A DNA stretch of 64,000 nt from Elephas maximus indicus (lineage: Eukaryota > Chordata > Mammalia > Proboscidea > Elephantidae). The translations under genes were made by a program, and so were the position numbers. The notes beneath the pieces were generated by a model. It saw nothing but the letters and a program-made list of their open reading frames with translations, was not told the origin of the DNA and did no database searches. Positions 10,518 through 25,500 of the stretch are shown here, piece after piece. The DNA lies in the NCBI RefSeq assembly GCF_024166365.1, contig NC_064822.1, positions 145,086,823 through 145,150,822 on the forward strand. The letters are read 5' to 3'. The stretch's first letter is position 1; each line of letters opens with the position of its first letter.

Positions 10518-13500
10518 GTGAGCAGCGTTGTGAGAGAGCAGGCATGGAGGCGGAGAGGATCCCGCCCTGCGAGGCGCGTCCCCTAGTGGAAGCTGAGAGG
10601 AATCGCGTTAGCGGAGGAGCGGGGTCTGAAGTCCCTCGGTTCTCTTGCTACAGGAGCGCTTTTCCGGGATTTTTCTGGGGGTGATTTTGTATTTCCAGAA
10701 TTTAAAAAGAAAAAGACAGGGCAGGGAGGTTCATTTAGTAATTCAACAGTGTTTTGACTGGAGAGCAACAGGGAAAACAGTTCTTTCAGAGAGTTTAGAG
10801 ATTCTAGGTGGAAACACGTTAGAAGATAAATCAACAGTTAACGAAATGAAAAAGATAATTAATTTCACATAGTGATTTAACGGCCAAGAGGAAAGTAAAA
10901 CAGTATAATGTGATAGTGTGTGAGGAGGCGGCTTTAACGTGGGCTGCTTAAACTCCAGCCTGCAATGAGCCACAGGGAAGGATTTCAAGCCGAGGGAACA
11001 GCTGAGGTTCTCAGGTACAAAGGAACCGGGCTGCTTGCAGTTCAGGAAGAAAGAGGAGTGGTTATGAAGGCAGGCGCTGGCTGAATCCTGCAGAACACGC
11101 GAGCCTTGGAAGGAGTTTGGATTTTACGTGTGATGGAAAACAGTTGGAGCCATTTAGGCAACAGAGTAACCTAATCTAATTTGCCCTTTTACAAGATAAC
11201 TGTTAGTTATTTGAATAGATTAATGGGGCAAAAGCATAAACTGGGAGGCCAGTTAGGAAACTAGTAGCGCAGGAAAGACATGATTTTTGTCTTGGAGTAG
11301 GATGGTAGGAATGAAGATTTGAAATATTTACTAATTCATTTAACAACTACTTATAAAGTATCTACTATGTGCCATGAAAGGAGCCCTGGTGGTGCAGTGC
11401 TTACGCACTAAGCTGCGAACCAGAAAGGTGGATGGTTCGAACTCACCAGCTACTACTTGTGAGTTTGGCAGTTTGCTTCCATGAAAGATTAAAGCCTTGG
11501 AAACCGTGTGGAGCATTTCTGCTCTTTTCTGTAGGATCACTATAAGTTGGGATCGCCTTGACAGCAGTGGGTTTGGGTTTTTTAACGTGCCACAAATGGC
11601 TCTGGCCTTTCCTGCCCTTGAGAAATTTAGATTCTATAGGGGAACATATCTTGGAAGCACGCTTATGAGAGGACACCAGCAGGCCCCTGGAATTTCTCCT
11701 CCTTTGCTTCCAGGCCTTTCTAGCCTTGCAGTTGTCAGTGAACTTTATTCATTGATTATTGCCTGAGTGTGATGCTTCTCTACCAGAAGGGCTGTGAATA
11801 ATAAAAAATTATTGCCTGAGTGTGATGCTTCTCTACCAGAAGGGCTGTGAATAATAGCACCTAGTAAATATTGGTTGATGTGAAGTCATTGTTTATTGTT
11901 GAAAAGCTATATACCTCTTGAACTTGCTCTCATAAATCCAGTACTTAGGATAACATGGCAACAGAGCTTCGAACCAGTTCAGTCACAGCCAACGAAGTGA
12001 AACCAGAACAGACCCAAATTTTTAAGTTTTGGTCATCTGGAACGATGACCGGAATGGGAAAAATTATGAGTTAAAGCCCTGGAATGAGAGACTCGGAAGA
12101 GGTATAGTGAGCCCTTTCAGGAGCCTGATGAGTGAGACTGGCTTATTGGCAGGACTGTGGACAGGGACATGCATTCAAAGTCGAGCAGTCAGCTCCATCT
12201 TTGATCAGGGCACTGCTGTTTCTGACTACTCAGAACCTAGCAGGCAAGAGATTTGGTTGCTCTGCAGTGTGTATGCCGCCCTTGTTTTCTAACAGGGCGA
12301 TTAGGTTTCTAGCAGGGCTTTGATCTGTAATTTTTCCCATTCTGGTTATCATTCCAGTTCACTGTAATTTTAAAAATTCAGGCCTGTTCAGTTTTGCTTC
12401 CTTGGCCATAACTGAACCAGGAAGAACCGATCGAAAGCACTGCATAGCAACTTAAACTCCAAAAGAGCAGGGTCAACGGATGTACAGGTACCGCCCTACT
12501 TAAAACATATTTGAGTTTCGACAAGCTGCACTTACGACCGTCCCTTTTTGTTGTTGTTGTTGTTGTTCATCTTATCGTTAGTAATACATAGTACAGTGCA
12601 TAATTTGCTGATGTTATCGTTCTCAGATGTTCACTCACAGATGTTCAATTTTGTGATTTATCGTTCAAAACACTACCATATAGCAGGCTGTGGCCTGTTG
12701 TACGGTGAAGTTGGTGTCAGTGTACACGTAGTCCCTGACTTACGATGTGTCTGAGTTATGCACTTAACGACCATCTTTTTTTTTTTTTTTTTTGTACATC
12801 TTAATAATGGAAACCCTGGTGGTGTAGTGGTTAAGTGCTACGGCTGCTAACCAAGAGGTTGGCAGTTCAAATCTGCCAGGTGCTCCTTGGAAACTCTATG
12901 GGGCAGTTCTGCTCTGTCCTATAGGGTCTCTATGAGTCAGAATCGACTCGATGGCAGTGGGTTTGGATCATTAGTAATATATGTACCATGTTGCAGCACA
13001 TGATTTGCTGATGTAATGTTTCCAATCTCCAAAGACCAGGATTGGATTTATAAGAGATACTGATAATAAGAGGCAATAATAATGAAAAGTAAAAAAATGA
13101 GGTATTTAACTTACATCAGAACTGACTTACAAAGTAATCATTGGAACGGAACTCTGTCATAAGTTGAAGACTCCCTGTATTCCCAGAACCTAGTAAAATC
13201 CGTGGCATGCATGAAGTGCTAACGGTTATTTGTTTAATGAATTAATGACTCAGTAGCTTACCAAACAAACTATAAAGTATGAAGCCCAAGACTTCCATTT
13301 GGATTTAACTTGGTCTTCATAAAATGGGGAATTAGATTGCTGTATATAATTTTATAATAATAGCATTAGTTGATATTTAGTATGTAACAGGTATTGTACC
13401 AAGGGTTTTTATACGTATTTTCTCTTGTAATCTTTATATCAGCCTTGCAAGATGGTATAACATACTAGTAGTAGTGTCTGAACTTGTTTAGATTCCTTAG

Positions 13501-16500
13501 GGATAAGAACTAGGATCAGCCCAAAGCTGATTGCTATGAGGCGTAGGTTAGACTGCTTCCACTTTCCAACTTCTTTACCATTTCTGACACCAGCCACCAC
13601 CATCCCCAACCCCAGGCCTCTCTACTTCTCTTCTGGGTTCAATAATTTGTTGCAGTGACCACATGGAACTCACAGACCATTCTTACAGTTAAATGGTTTA
13701 TTAGGGAATTAACAGATACAATTCAGAATCAGGATCAGGGAGCATGTAGGCAAAGTCTGGAAGGCTTTCCCAAAGTGGAGAGCACATCCCTTCCTTCTTC
13801 ATTGCAGGACAACTCTCTTGGCTCCCTTTGGCCATGCAAACAAGCAGGCTGTTCTCTCTGCCATGCATTCCCCCACTTGGTCACGCAGGCCTCTCAGTGC
13901 ACTCAGGACAGGCCTCCTTTTGGTCTCCTCAGGACAGAACTCCTCTTGGCTGTGCATGCCCCCTCTGAGCCGTGCAGGCCTCTCTGCCTTTGACGTTCCC
14001 GCCATCGGCCTCTCCACTGCTAACTGACCCAGCTCATAGCCACTGTAGCATCTTGCTCTGCCCTCTTAGCTGCATTCCTAGCAGCAAGTTTCTAACATCA
14101 CCGATTCTGCCTCAGGGCCCCTTCGCTGTGTCTCTTGCTGCCTTCACTGTTACAGCCCTTGACCTGTGTTACAGCTTTTTTAGGAGACTCCTCGCTTCCT
14201 CTCTCTGTGTTGCTTCAGTGTTCTCATGTCTCTCACGTTTTCTCCTTTCTGAAGCCCCTGTGGCATGGCTGCTTACATACACAAACTCCTTGTCCGTTTC
14301 AAGGCATGGCTGTCCCAGCAGGGCCACAAACTGACCAATCCCTCTTGGTGGACCACAGTCACTTTGTTTACATTGTTTATAGTTACTTTATTTGCATAGT
14401 CCACAGTCACTTCATTTGCATAGTATATTGGCCAATCCCTGCAAGGTGCTATCACAAGGCAGGCTGCAGCCCAGGGCCAGGCAAAAAGTGTCAGATCATC
14501 AGTGCTTACAGGTTGCCCAGAAAATGTCAATCAACCTGAACAAAAGTATCACACACTCTAGGGTATAAAATTATGGCAAAGGTAACTCCTCAGGGTTTGG
14601 GGCGGGGGGAACTCTTAAGCTATTTTTCCAAAGAACCAAGGCAAAAGGCCACATAAAGGAACTCGTTTCACCACAGATAAGTTCTGTTATCCACAATTTT
14701 TTAAATTAGGACTTGAGGATTAATTTGCCAGGAGCACAGCTTGTAATGGAAGAGCCAAAGTGAAGACTCTATAGTCTGATCTCTTCACCGCCATGATAAA
14801 AGTCTACTCTAAATGATTTAGGAATATGTTACCAAGACCATATATTGCCAAAATCATTATTTTTTTTATGACAATAATATATTCTTTGTTTATTTTGTTA
14901 TTGACTATTTCACCCCTTCGAGAATGTAAGAATTGTTGTCTGCTGTATCTCTAATGCCTAAAAGAATGCCTGGTCAGTGTTGTTGTTGTTGTTAGGTGCC
15001 TTCGAGTCGGTTCCGACTCATAGCGACCCTATGCACAACAGAACGAAACACTGCTGGGTCCTGCGCAATCCTTACAATCGTTGTTATGCTTGAGCCCGTT
15101 GTGCAGCCACTGTGTCAATCCACCTCGTTAAGGATTTTCCTGTTTTCTGCTGACCCTGTACTTTGCCAAGCATAATGTCCTTCTCCAGAGACTGATCCCT
15201 CTTGATAACGTGTCCGAAATATGTAAGACGCAGCCTTGCCATCCTTGCTTCTAAGGAGCATTCTGGTTGTACTTCTTCCAAGACAGATTTATTCGTTCTT
15301 CTGGCAGTCCATGGCATATTCAGTATTCTTCGCCACCACAACAATTCAAAGGCATCAGTTCTTCTTTGGTCTTCCTTATTCATTGTCCAGCTTTCATGGT
15401 CAGAGTATGTGGTTAATAAATATTGTTGAATAAGTATATGAATGAATGAATGACACCACTTATTTGTTCTCTTAGGTCAGGAATAAAATGTTAACATCTT
15501 TTGGGAAAACCCAATAACTAAATTTGTATCTATCTAAGGGCAATGAGGAAACCCTGGTGACGTAGTGGTTATGTGCTATGGCTGCTAACCAAAGGGTCAG
15601 CAGTTTGAACCCACTAGGCACTCCTTGGAAACTCTGTGGGGCAATTCTACTCTGTCCCATAGTGTCGCTATGAGTCAGAATTGACTAGAAGGCACTGGGT
15701 TTGTTTTGATTTGGTTTTTTTTTGAAGGGCAATGAGATCTAGACTAGATGTTCACCTTTGAAATGCCTCTGGCCTGCAAACTTTGTGTTTTGCTATAAAA
15801 TACTCAATTATACAAATGGTCTGCTCCCTTTAGTACTGAAAGAATAGTTTTTTTGTAATCTTTGCTTATAAGGAATCTTAATTTTTGTTTATGTAAAGAC
15901 AGATGGCATTTTTCATCATCACTACATTTCCAGAGAAAAGCATTGGAATCTTTTGATCAGATTTTTATTGTATTAAAAACTGTTAGCTGTTATGTGCAGT
16001 ATAACTTAGCAATTAAATCAGTAGGCTTTGGAGTATACAGAGTTCAAATTCCAATTCTACTACTTACCAGCTCTGTGACCTTGGGGAATTTAATTTATTC
16101 ATTCAATCAGCAAACATTTTCTGAGTGTTTGCTATGTGCCAGGCATTTTTCCAAGCAAAAACTCTGCCTGAATCCCTGGACAACCTAGAGAATCAACTAT
16201 ACATGCATAAGAGACTCCAGAGAGCCCAGCAGAAATCCTAGCAGAAACTTCAGGGGTGGGGAATAAGCCCTTGAAAGGCAGCACGCCACCTGGTGAGATT
16301 TGCAAGTTTGCTCCACCTTTGACAGAGTGTGTTACCCAAAGTGCATGCAGTTTGGGCAGCAATAAGCAGAAGCTTACCCTGGTGGCGTAGTCGTTAAATG
16401 CTACTGCTGCTAACCAGAGGGTCGGCAGTTTGAATCTGCCAGGCGCTCCTTGGAAACTCTATGGGGCAGTTCTACTCTCTCCTATAGGGTTGCTATGAGT

Positions 16501-19500
16501 CAGAATCTACTCAACGGTACTGGGTTTGGTTTTGTTTGGTTTAAGCAGAAGCTTTATTGAATTGACGTATCAAAGGACAGAACTCAGGGCTGGCAAGGCA
16601 CCTGTAATTTTAGTGTGGAGATCCTTAAACAAGGGAACCAGGGAGAGGGGGAGCATGAAAATCTGACTATAAAATCTACCTATATCTTTGTCCAACTGCT
16701 AAACCACGTAGGTGCAGGAATGCCCTCAGAGAGCAGGCTAATAAGGCAGCAACTAAGCAGAGACATCAGCTGCTGCACAGTAATTGGAAGATGGATTTCA
16801 CACTTTGAATCCAGGCAGGCCAACTTTTTACTAGAACAACAACAACAAAACAATCCTTAGAAAAACAAAATGAATTTCTTACAACATACTATCCACAATT
16901 CTACTTTCCAACAAGAAATTACTAGTTGTGCAAAAGAAACAGGAAAGAGTGACTTAGTAAACTGATTCCAAGTGGGCCCTGATGTTGGTTTAAGCAGCTA
17001 TTATAAATATGTTCAAAGACTTAAAAGAAAATATAGTCCAAAAATTAAAGGATACTCAGTATTAATGAATCTTTAATTATGGCACCTATTTTATGCTTTC
17101 GTTAGGTTAAAAAGTGCTCACTGATCGACACATAATAGCATTGATATATAGTGGTAACAACAGTTTATTATAGTAGATCTGCAACGAACTGATACCTCAC
17201 GGTTTCAGTGGTTAAGGAGTAGTGGCTCAGTTTAACTGGGTGGACCTGGCTGGGGGTCTTCTGGGGTCACACTGAAGGTGTTATTTGGGGCTGCAAGCAA
17301 CTGAAGGGTTAATTGAGGCTAGAAGATTCACATGCAGGGTGTTTCACTCACACAGGTGGCTAGTTGGTGCTGGCTCCTGGCAGGCGGACTCAGTTTTTTA
17401 AAGAATATTTTCTATAAAGAATGTTTTATAAACGTGTTATTGAAGGGACTTCTTTCAAGTTATGGTACTGAACTAGACAGCTGTTATTTCTAGTGTGATC
17501 TCTGTTTGTTATGTTTATGATCATTGTTTCTAAGTGATTTAATCCAACTAATAGGCTATTGAACATAGAAAAAAACCCAATCAGAAACTAGTCTTTCCCT
17601 TCCTGAAAATGTAGCACTTCTTTCAGTACTTAACATTCTCAAGTGGGACTGAGAATCAAAAGTAGTTTTGGATCACTTGGCTAAGATATATGTAGAGTTG
17701 TTTCCAGTTCTCAAATTCTATGAAAATGTAATGATTTAAAGTTTTTATTTCCAGACTTTATTAGTTCCAGTTGAGGGCTGCTTCAGCCTGGACCTTGAGA
17801 TGGCAGAGCCTATGACCAGTCATTACTGGGCTACCCAAGTTAATAAATGATTGAGTTTCCTATATGGTCTGACCCCAGAAATTAACTTTGATTATGAAGA
17901 TGGCTGAAATAATTTTATGTCAGTTCTCAATTTTAAAAATTTCTTCAAAGAAAGGGAGTATGAGAATGGCTAAATATTAACACTTTCCTTGTGTTTGTCA
18001 GCAGAGGGAGCCATTTTTGGGGAAATAATTGATCTGGTTTTAGACATACTGTTTGAGATCACCTGAGATGTTTGGGGGCCACATCCTGTATCCTTCAACC
18101 ATTCATCTACCACCTTAAGTTTTTAGAATTAGTTAAGATGTTTTATTTGAATACAGTAAATTATCACCGGGCTACAAGCTAAGATAATGAGGACCAGAAG
18201 TGATTAAAATGAATTTGACCCTGATGATGTTTGAGAGTGGAGCCCTGGTGGCTCAGTGGTTAAGAACTCGGCTGCTAACCAAAAGGTTGGCAGTTCGAAT
18301 CCACCAGCCCCCCCTTGGAAACCCCCTGGAGCAGTTCTAACTCTGTCCTGTAGGGTCGCCATGAGTCAGAATCGACTCTACAGCAACTGGTTTGGTTCGG
18401 TTTTTACGGATGTTTGAGAGGAAAGGATGGTCAGTCCTTGAGAATCTCTTCTGTGACTTCTGCAAGATCAGTATTCTGAAAAACTTCACTGTGGGCAGGG
18501 ACAAGAGTTAAGGATAGGTCACTAGTATCTAAGCCTTATGATCTCTGTGTGCCTGATTATTTTTATATCCTTATTTATTTTTGCAAAAATTACTTAGCGT
18601 TTTCTCAGTATGAAAGTGTCTTAAGTGTTGTGGGTGAATACTGTGTGGGCTAGGTTTTGTCTCTGCCTTCAAAGAACTTACATTCCAACTGGGGAGAAAA
18701 GAGATAGTCCTCAATAACTGTAGTACAGGACAGAATTAAAAGATGAAAGAACAATCAATTTCTAAGCAGAATTTTGTTCTACTTTCTTCCCATTAATGTG
18801 GTCTGAGAAATTAATATACACTTACTAGACTTTAAGGTGGTATATGAAAATCCAACCTCTGAGCATTGACCAAGAAAATGATTCCCCATCTTTATTTCTT
18901 TGTATTATTTAATTTCCAACTATGTGACAGTGTTTTTATTCAAAACTAGTTGATCTCATTTTCCAAATAAAAGTTTTTAAACATTTTTTATCTTTGAAAT
19001 TAAAAATGTCTAGCTCTCTGTATTTCACTTGTATTGCTTTCATGAGTTAATTTTTATAACTCTAAACAATAATATTTTAGTGGTTTTTTTTTTTTTTTTC
19101 TGGCAAGTCAAGCTGTTCCTTGCTTATGGTTTTGTTATTTTCTTTGTGTTAAGAATTTTTATGTTATTTTAGTGGAAACTAATCTGACACGACAACTTTC
19201 TTAATTTAAAAAGTGACAATATATTTGCCATGAAGTCATAATTTCACCACAAATGACTTTATCTTTGTCAATAATTATTTCCCAAAGGTTATTTTATTAG
19301 TTTACCGTTCTTAACTGAGGCTGCTCTTTGTGTCTGTTGATTATGAAAGCATTATCCAAACCCAGCAAAGCTGTCCCTCTGTTTGTAACACCTAGGTTTA
19401 TAAGTGTTTTATATTGTTTAATGCTTTGTGATAATAGTATTTCTTACAAAACAGATTTTGAAGTACAATTCCATTATTACCTTAAAATTGTTTTTTTGGG

Positions 19501-22500
19501 GGGGTGGGAGATTGGTGATTTTTATGGAGCCGTGGTGGTGCAGCAGTTAAGAGCTTGGCTGCTAACCAAAAGCTCAGCAGTTTGAACCTACCAGCTGATC
19601 CTTGGGAACCTTATGGGCAGTTCTGCTCTGTCCTATAAGGTCGCTATGAGTCAGAATTGACTCGATGGTGAAGCGTTTGGTTTTGGGACACTTTTAATCT
19701 CCCTTGCAAACTATGAGTATAATTTATTTCTGTTTTTTGTTCTTCTCAATTTTCCTTTTTCATCTAAAATATGCATTTCTTTTTAAAGTTTTTTTTTTTC
19801 CCCCATAAAAATATCTTAAGTGATTGATTCTTCTTTTGAATCAGGTACTTTCATTTTGTCACTTAGGATATCTCAAGGATGATGCAGAAAGGTAACACCT
19901 TGCCCGCATTATAGATTTAAGTTATAGATCATGCAAAATTATTAAAACCACTTACTGTTATTGACATATATTTTGTTGAATAATAAAATGCAACAGACCT
20001 GTATCTTTTGGTTCTTGAATTTTGTATATATATATGTATATATATATATATATAGTAGTTATCTAAAAAACTCACCCAAGTAACAAACTGTGAACATTCA
20101 AAGAGGATCTGTTTAAAAGTAAAAATATTAGAAAGAAAAAAGTTATCTTTTCAAAGTTAGGTGAAATTTACCAGTTACTGTCAAGTTGATTCTGACTCAT
20201 GGTGCCCCCATGTATAAAGATAAAATTTATGCTAGGAATCAACAGTTGTCTAAACTATGAAAAAGAATAATCGTGGGTTTCTTAGGTCATCACTACTTAG
20301 TTTTCATGTTTTGAATAAAGATAGTGATTCTTAATCTCTTAGATCACAAATCCCAATAAAAGACTGATTCAGAAGAATAGTATAGAGCTTTTCCTCGAAA
20401 AAGTCATGTGTGCATTTATATAGACACGGAACTGTATGTCTTAGGTGATTCACAGGCTTCCTCAGCGCTTGGACCTCAAGATAAGAGCTGCTGGTTGAAA
20501 GCATTATCAGTGTTATGAAGCTGTTTCAGTTTATCTTGATTTCGACCAACACTTTTGCTTTCTCATTCTTTGATTCTTTTAACTTTTTTTTATTAAGAAA
20601 TATTTATATATTTTCATCCATTCATTTAACTAATATTTATCAATTACTGAAAATGTCTCCTTGTGAGTACGCACTAGGTTTGAGACTCAGCTGCAGAGCA
20701 TCAGACCAGTATCTCTAGGCTGACACCAATGAGAATTACTGAAAGTTAATTACTTTCTCTTGATCACTGAAAACCAAAATTGGGAGATTTAAACTGTTTA
20801 GGTTGGCATTTTATTTGTTTATGCTCTGTACAGCGGCCTTCTTGAATAACGATCCCTAAAGAATAAAATTTACACAGTTTTTACGGGCTATAAATGTTAT
20901 TACAAAAATTGAGCAGGTGAAGAATAAGGTCTGGTGGAGGTAAGATACCGCCCCCCGCCCCCGCAAAAAAAAACCAATTGTCTTCGAGTCATTCCAACTC
21001 AGAGCAACCATGTAGGACGTGTGGTAGGAGCTAGATAGAGGAGTCCCTGGGTGTTACAAACAATTAAGTGCTCAACTATTGGCCAAAGCATTGGTGGTTT
21101 GAACACACCCAGAGGTGCCTGGGGAGAGATGCTTGGTGATCTACTTCCAAAAGGGTCACGGCCTTGAAAACCCTATGGAGCAGTTCTGCACACATGGGGT
21201 TGCCATGAATTGGAATTGATTGACAGCAACTAATAATAACAGGTAAAGTTTATATTTAATGCAAATTCCTTTTTCTCATTCATTTTATCTGCAAATGATT
21301 ATAACTGAATTCAGTTAAGAGATAATGGAATACACATCTATTTGTATTAATTTTGAAATCTAAGTAAATTAAGCTTAGTGTAACAAGGGCAGATGAAATT
21401 GAACTCCAATTAATGAAATGCAGAATGAAAGGAAAAGTACGTTAAGAGAAAGGTACGGTTTAGTTTTAATCTTTCAGAAGCCCTTATTCAATTACACTTA
21501 TTTTTACTGTTTTTCCTGGACCGTAATCCTTTATGTGCCTTGCTTCAATAATAAACAAACTGAAAAGCCTTTATTATTCTTGGAAGCCTGGAAGTCTAGG
21601 CCCAGGTCAACATATAGAAAAGAAATACTGGTCTTCTTAGTAAGAGATCCATGGCAGCATTAGTTACTACCTCCATTGTAGTGACATTGTAGTGATATTG
21701 TTGGGACAGTTTGGGATGACAGAACCTACAGAGTTACTTAGAAACGGCAATTGAAATAGAAAGTGAGATGTCTTTGGTAGGAACAAGAAAACAGACTGAT
21801 TTCAGTGCACTTACTGTGGTGAAATAGGTTCCTTTTGAAAGTATGCTTTATAATTATAACATCATTTTTTAAAGTGTTATAGTCTGAAATTTATTTGTAT
21901 TTTGCTAACAAAATCACATTTTGTGTATTAAATTTAAATTTACTCAGAAAATATTTACAAGTTTTTAATTTACTCTTAAATACTTCTAACTTTAGATGGA
22001 GAGCAAAGTTATTGAATTGCTAGAAATTTACTGTATCTAGGTTTTGTTAATTTTTGAAAATAGGAAATTAAAATATTATCATAAAGCAAACTTGAAATTC
22101 TACTCCAGGTTTTCTAAGGCCTACTGAAGATTGCTACAGCTGCTAACCAAGAGGTTGGCAGTTCATATCCGCCAGGCGCTCCTTGGAAACTCTATGGGTC
22201 AGTTCTTCTCTGTCCTATAGGGTCGCTATGAGTCGGAATCAACTCGATGGCAGTATTGGGTTTTTGGTTTAGTCAAGATTAAAATGAATCTACCAAATTT
22301 CACATTAAATTCAGTAAGTAGTATCGTTAGTAAAGTTCTCTTCTATACTTCAAAGCTGATTCTTCTACATGGTGCCCCAGTGTTAACCACTAGGCTCCCA
22401 AACACTTGCCTTAGTCCTACTAAGTGCAAAGTCCTACAAAGTCCTACAAGTGCAAAGACCCGTGTAAGACTATCTCATGAGATGAGTAGCAGTAGAAGTG

Positions 22501-25500
22501 TAACTGGGATTGCCCAGTGCCTTTGGGTCCACATAGAACTTTTGTTATCAATGTTCTTTGTAAATGGTAAGACACCATATCCATTTTAATCAGATTCTGT
22601 TACTACCTTGCACATAATAAGCACCTCCTGATTTATTTATTTTTATCAATTTTGTTTTTTATTTAGCAAATTGGCTGTTGGACTTCCTTGTTGCTTCTCA
22701 AGTTGCAGTTCACTCATTCTTAGTGTGCCTTCATTGTAATGATGGAGGCCTTGCACCCAAGATTCAGAGCCCAAACTTCTTTTCTCCCAGTGAACTCCAT
22801 ATTTAGTAATTGAGTGTTTGCATTAGTCTTTGTTTCAAATTTTCTTCTAGAAATATGTATGGCATTCAGGGCTTAAGTATTTTCTATTCCATATTCCAGC
22901 AAAGTCCCAAATATTAGGAAACTCAGTTACTTCGTTTGGACTTCATGGCTTGAGGGTTGCCTGTTATGTTCTAGGTGCACACACGTGCTTGCTGTGTTTT
23001 TTTCTGTAGGTATATTGTATATATGATAATTAAATATATATGTATATATAATATATGATCAATACGTATTATATACTCATATATATACATGTGTATGTAG
23101 TATGTGTGCATGTGTTCCTTAAAATAATACTATGAAGTAGGTATTTTCTCCCATTTTATTGATAAAGAAGTCTTGGAGTAGGTGAGCAAATTGTTCTTGG
23201 CCACAAGGATAGACATTCTGAGAACCAGAATCCAAACCCTAGTTCCTTCTGCCCATGCTTGCCCACTGATTTACTCATTCACTCACTGAGTGCCTATTAT
23301 GTATACTCAGTGGATAAATGAGTAAGGCATTTTTCTAGGTTCTGAGGATGCAGCAGTGAATAAAAGCCTTTGTCCTCTTGGATGTCACATATATTAGTTG
23401 ATGATCAGTGCTATAAAAAATTAATAAAGGATTGGAGGGGGACGAGAGTTAAATAGGATTATCAGAGAAGGTTTTTCTAAAATGATGACATTTGAGCAAA
23501 GACCTGAAAGAAGTGAGAGGGTAAGCCATGAGAATACATGGGGAAGATAGTTTCAGGCAACAGGAGAAACAAGTGCAAAGGCCTGTGTAAGCTTATCTCA
23601 TGAGGTGAGTAGCAGTCGAACTGTAACTGTGGATAGCCCAGTGCCTTTGGACCCGTATAGAACATTTGTTATCAACGTTCTCTGTAAATGGTAAGACACC
23701 GTATCCGACAGATGAATCTCAAGTTGTAACAAATGCACTTCAATCAGATTCTATCACCTGGCACATAAGAGGCACCTCCTGATTTATTTTTATCAAGTTT
23801 GTTTTGTTTTTTTATTTAACAAAGTAAAGCCACATTTCTATTTATATATTTTGTGTTGCCTTTAAATTAAACTATGATAAGGGTCTGTTAGAGTTAAAAT
23901 ACTGTAGATTTTCTATTTTTGTATTTAATTTCATTTTTTAATAAATAACTTAGTTAAATGCAAAAGTGCTTTTGGAATGGTTAAATGTACTTTATATATG
24001 CAATGTCAACGTTAGTGCTATTCTTGGCACAGTAAGGACATGCATGTGAATCCTTTGTTAATTATATCTTATTCTTTCCAAGAGAATGGTTTACATGTTG
24101 AAATAACATTTCATCATTTCATATGCAGCCATAAATTAAGCTAGAGTAGCTTAGGCAAATAGCTTATTAGCCCATAATTGGGTGATATAAATTGATATAG
24201 ATATTTTAAAAAGCAACAGTATATAGTCAGTTTGCTTTTTTAGGCAGGTTAAAGGATTATGGATATATGCAAACATTCATAAAATTTAACTCATCCCATC
24301 TTTCATTTTCAAAGTTCATTAAGGCAGGCTTTAACTTTTGTTGTACTTCTACTAAACAAATATAATAGACTGAAACATAAAGTCAAGTGTTGTGGGAACC
24401 AAAGTCTTAAAATCTGTAATTAAATTTGTATTATAATACAAGTAAATTTCCATTTTAGAAAACTTGTTCAAGTCAACTCAACCGACATTGATTGTGCATT
24501 TTGCAGTGGGAGTCTAGATAAGGAAAGAACCAACTATGAATCTATTCCAGTAGCACTGGTAAGAGTTAATAAGGTTTGAACCACAGCAGTGATGGAGGTG
24601 CAGTGGGGGAGTCCAAATGAAAGATATTTTGACATTGGGATTGATGGATGGCTATATGTGCAGATTGAGGGCACAAGGATCATTTAAGATAATGTAAAGG
24701 TTTTTAACTTTGGCAGTGGGTGAGTGATGAAGTCATTAAAGATAGGAAATAGGAGAAGAGAAAGGTTTCAACAGAATGAGAACATTCGGTTCAGTTTTGA
24801 ACCTTTTGAATTGGAGACATATGTGGGACATTCATGTGGAAGTGAATACAAAATGTTTCTATGTCCTTGTGAAGATCTTTATTGTGAGGTTACTGTTACT
24901 CTCTTTTGAAGAAATGCTGGGCCATGGGACAGTTCTAGGCTGCGATAGTAGTTGTGACCTTTCTCCTAACCCCTGTAACACAGTTAAACCTCAAAATTTG
25001 TCACATGGTTACATTTTATCTCATGGTGTGTTCTAAGGTACTCTTGTCTCACTGTGGGTTATAAACATTAGAGGTGGGATGAGGTTTTATGCTTCTTTAA
25101 CAGTGCTAATCAACTTTGCTGCGATGGGTTTGGTTTAAAACAGTGCTACTGAAGTCCTCCAGGTGGCCTCAGTGATTACTCACACTACAGAGTTTTAGGA
25201 GAATTTCTCTTTGTCCCTGTATAGCTGGTGATGCTGCAATACTAAATGTATTGAGGGATTGCTTTCACTCATCCATTTATTCATTCTTCTAGTCTCTGCT
25301 AAGTGCCTGCTGTGTACAAAGTATTGTTGCTTTATATAGCTGGGCATGAAACAGTATGTTACTTTGTTTCTAGAACTAAATAGCACATCAAAATCTTATC
25401 ATAAAAACGCCTTTATTCCTTCGCAAAGGTTTGCCAGTTGTTTTATAAACGAGAATCACCTTTTAAGTTCTTGAAATGTTGAGATCACTTCTGATGGAGA

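Noticed and set aside
13655-14539. Cluster of 112-134 codon frames
   Set aside because: Low-complexity CT-rich LTR-like block; no domain, no splice pattern, and frames on both strands.
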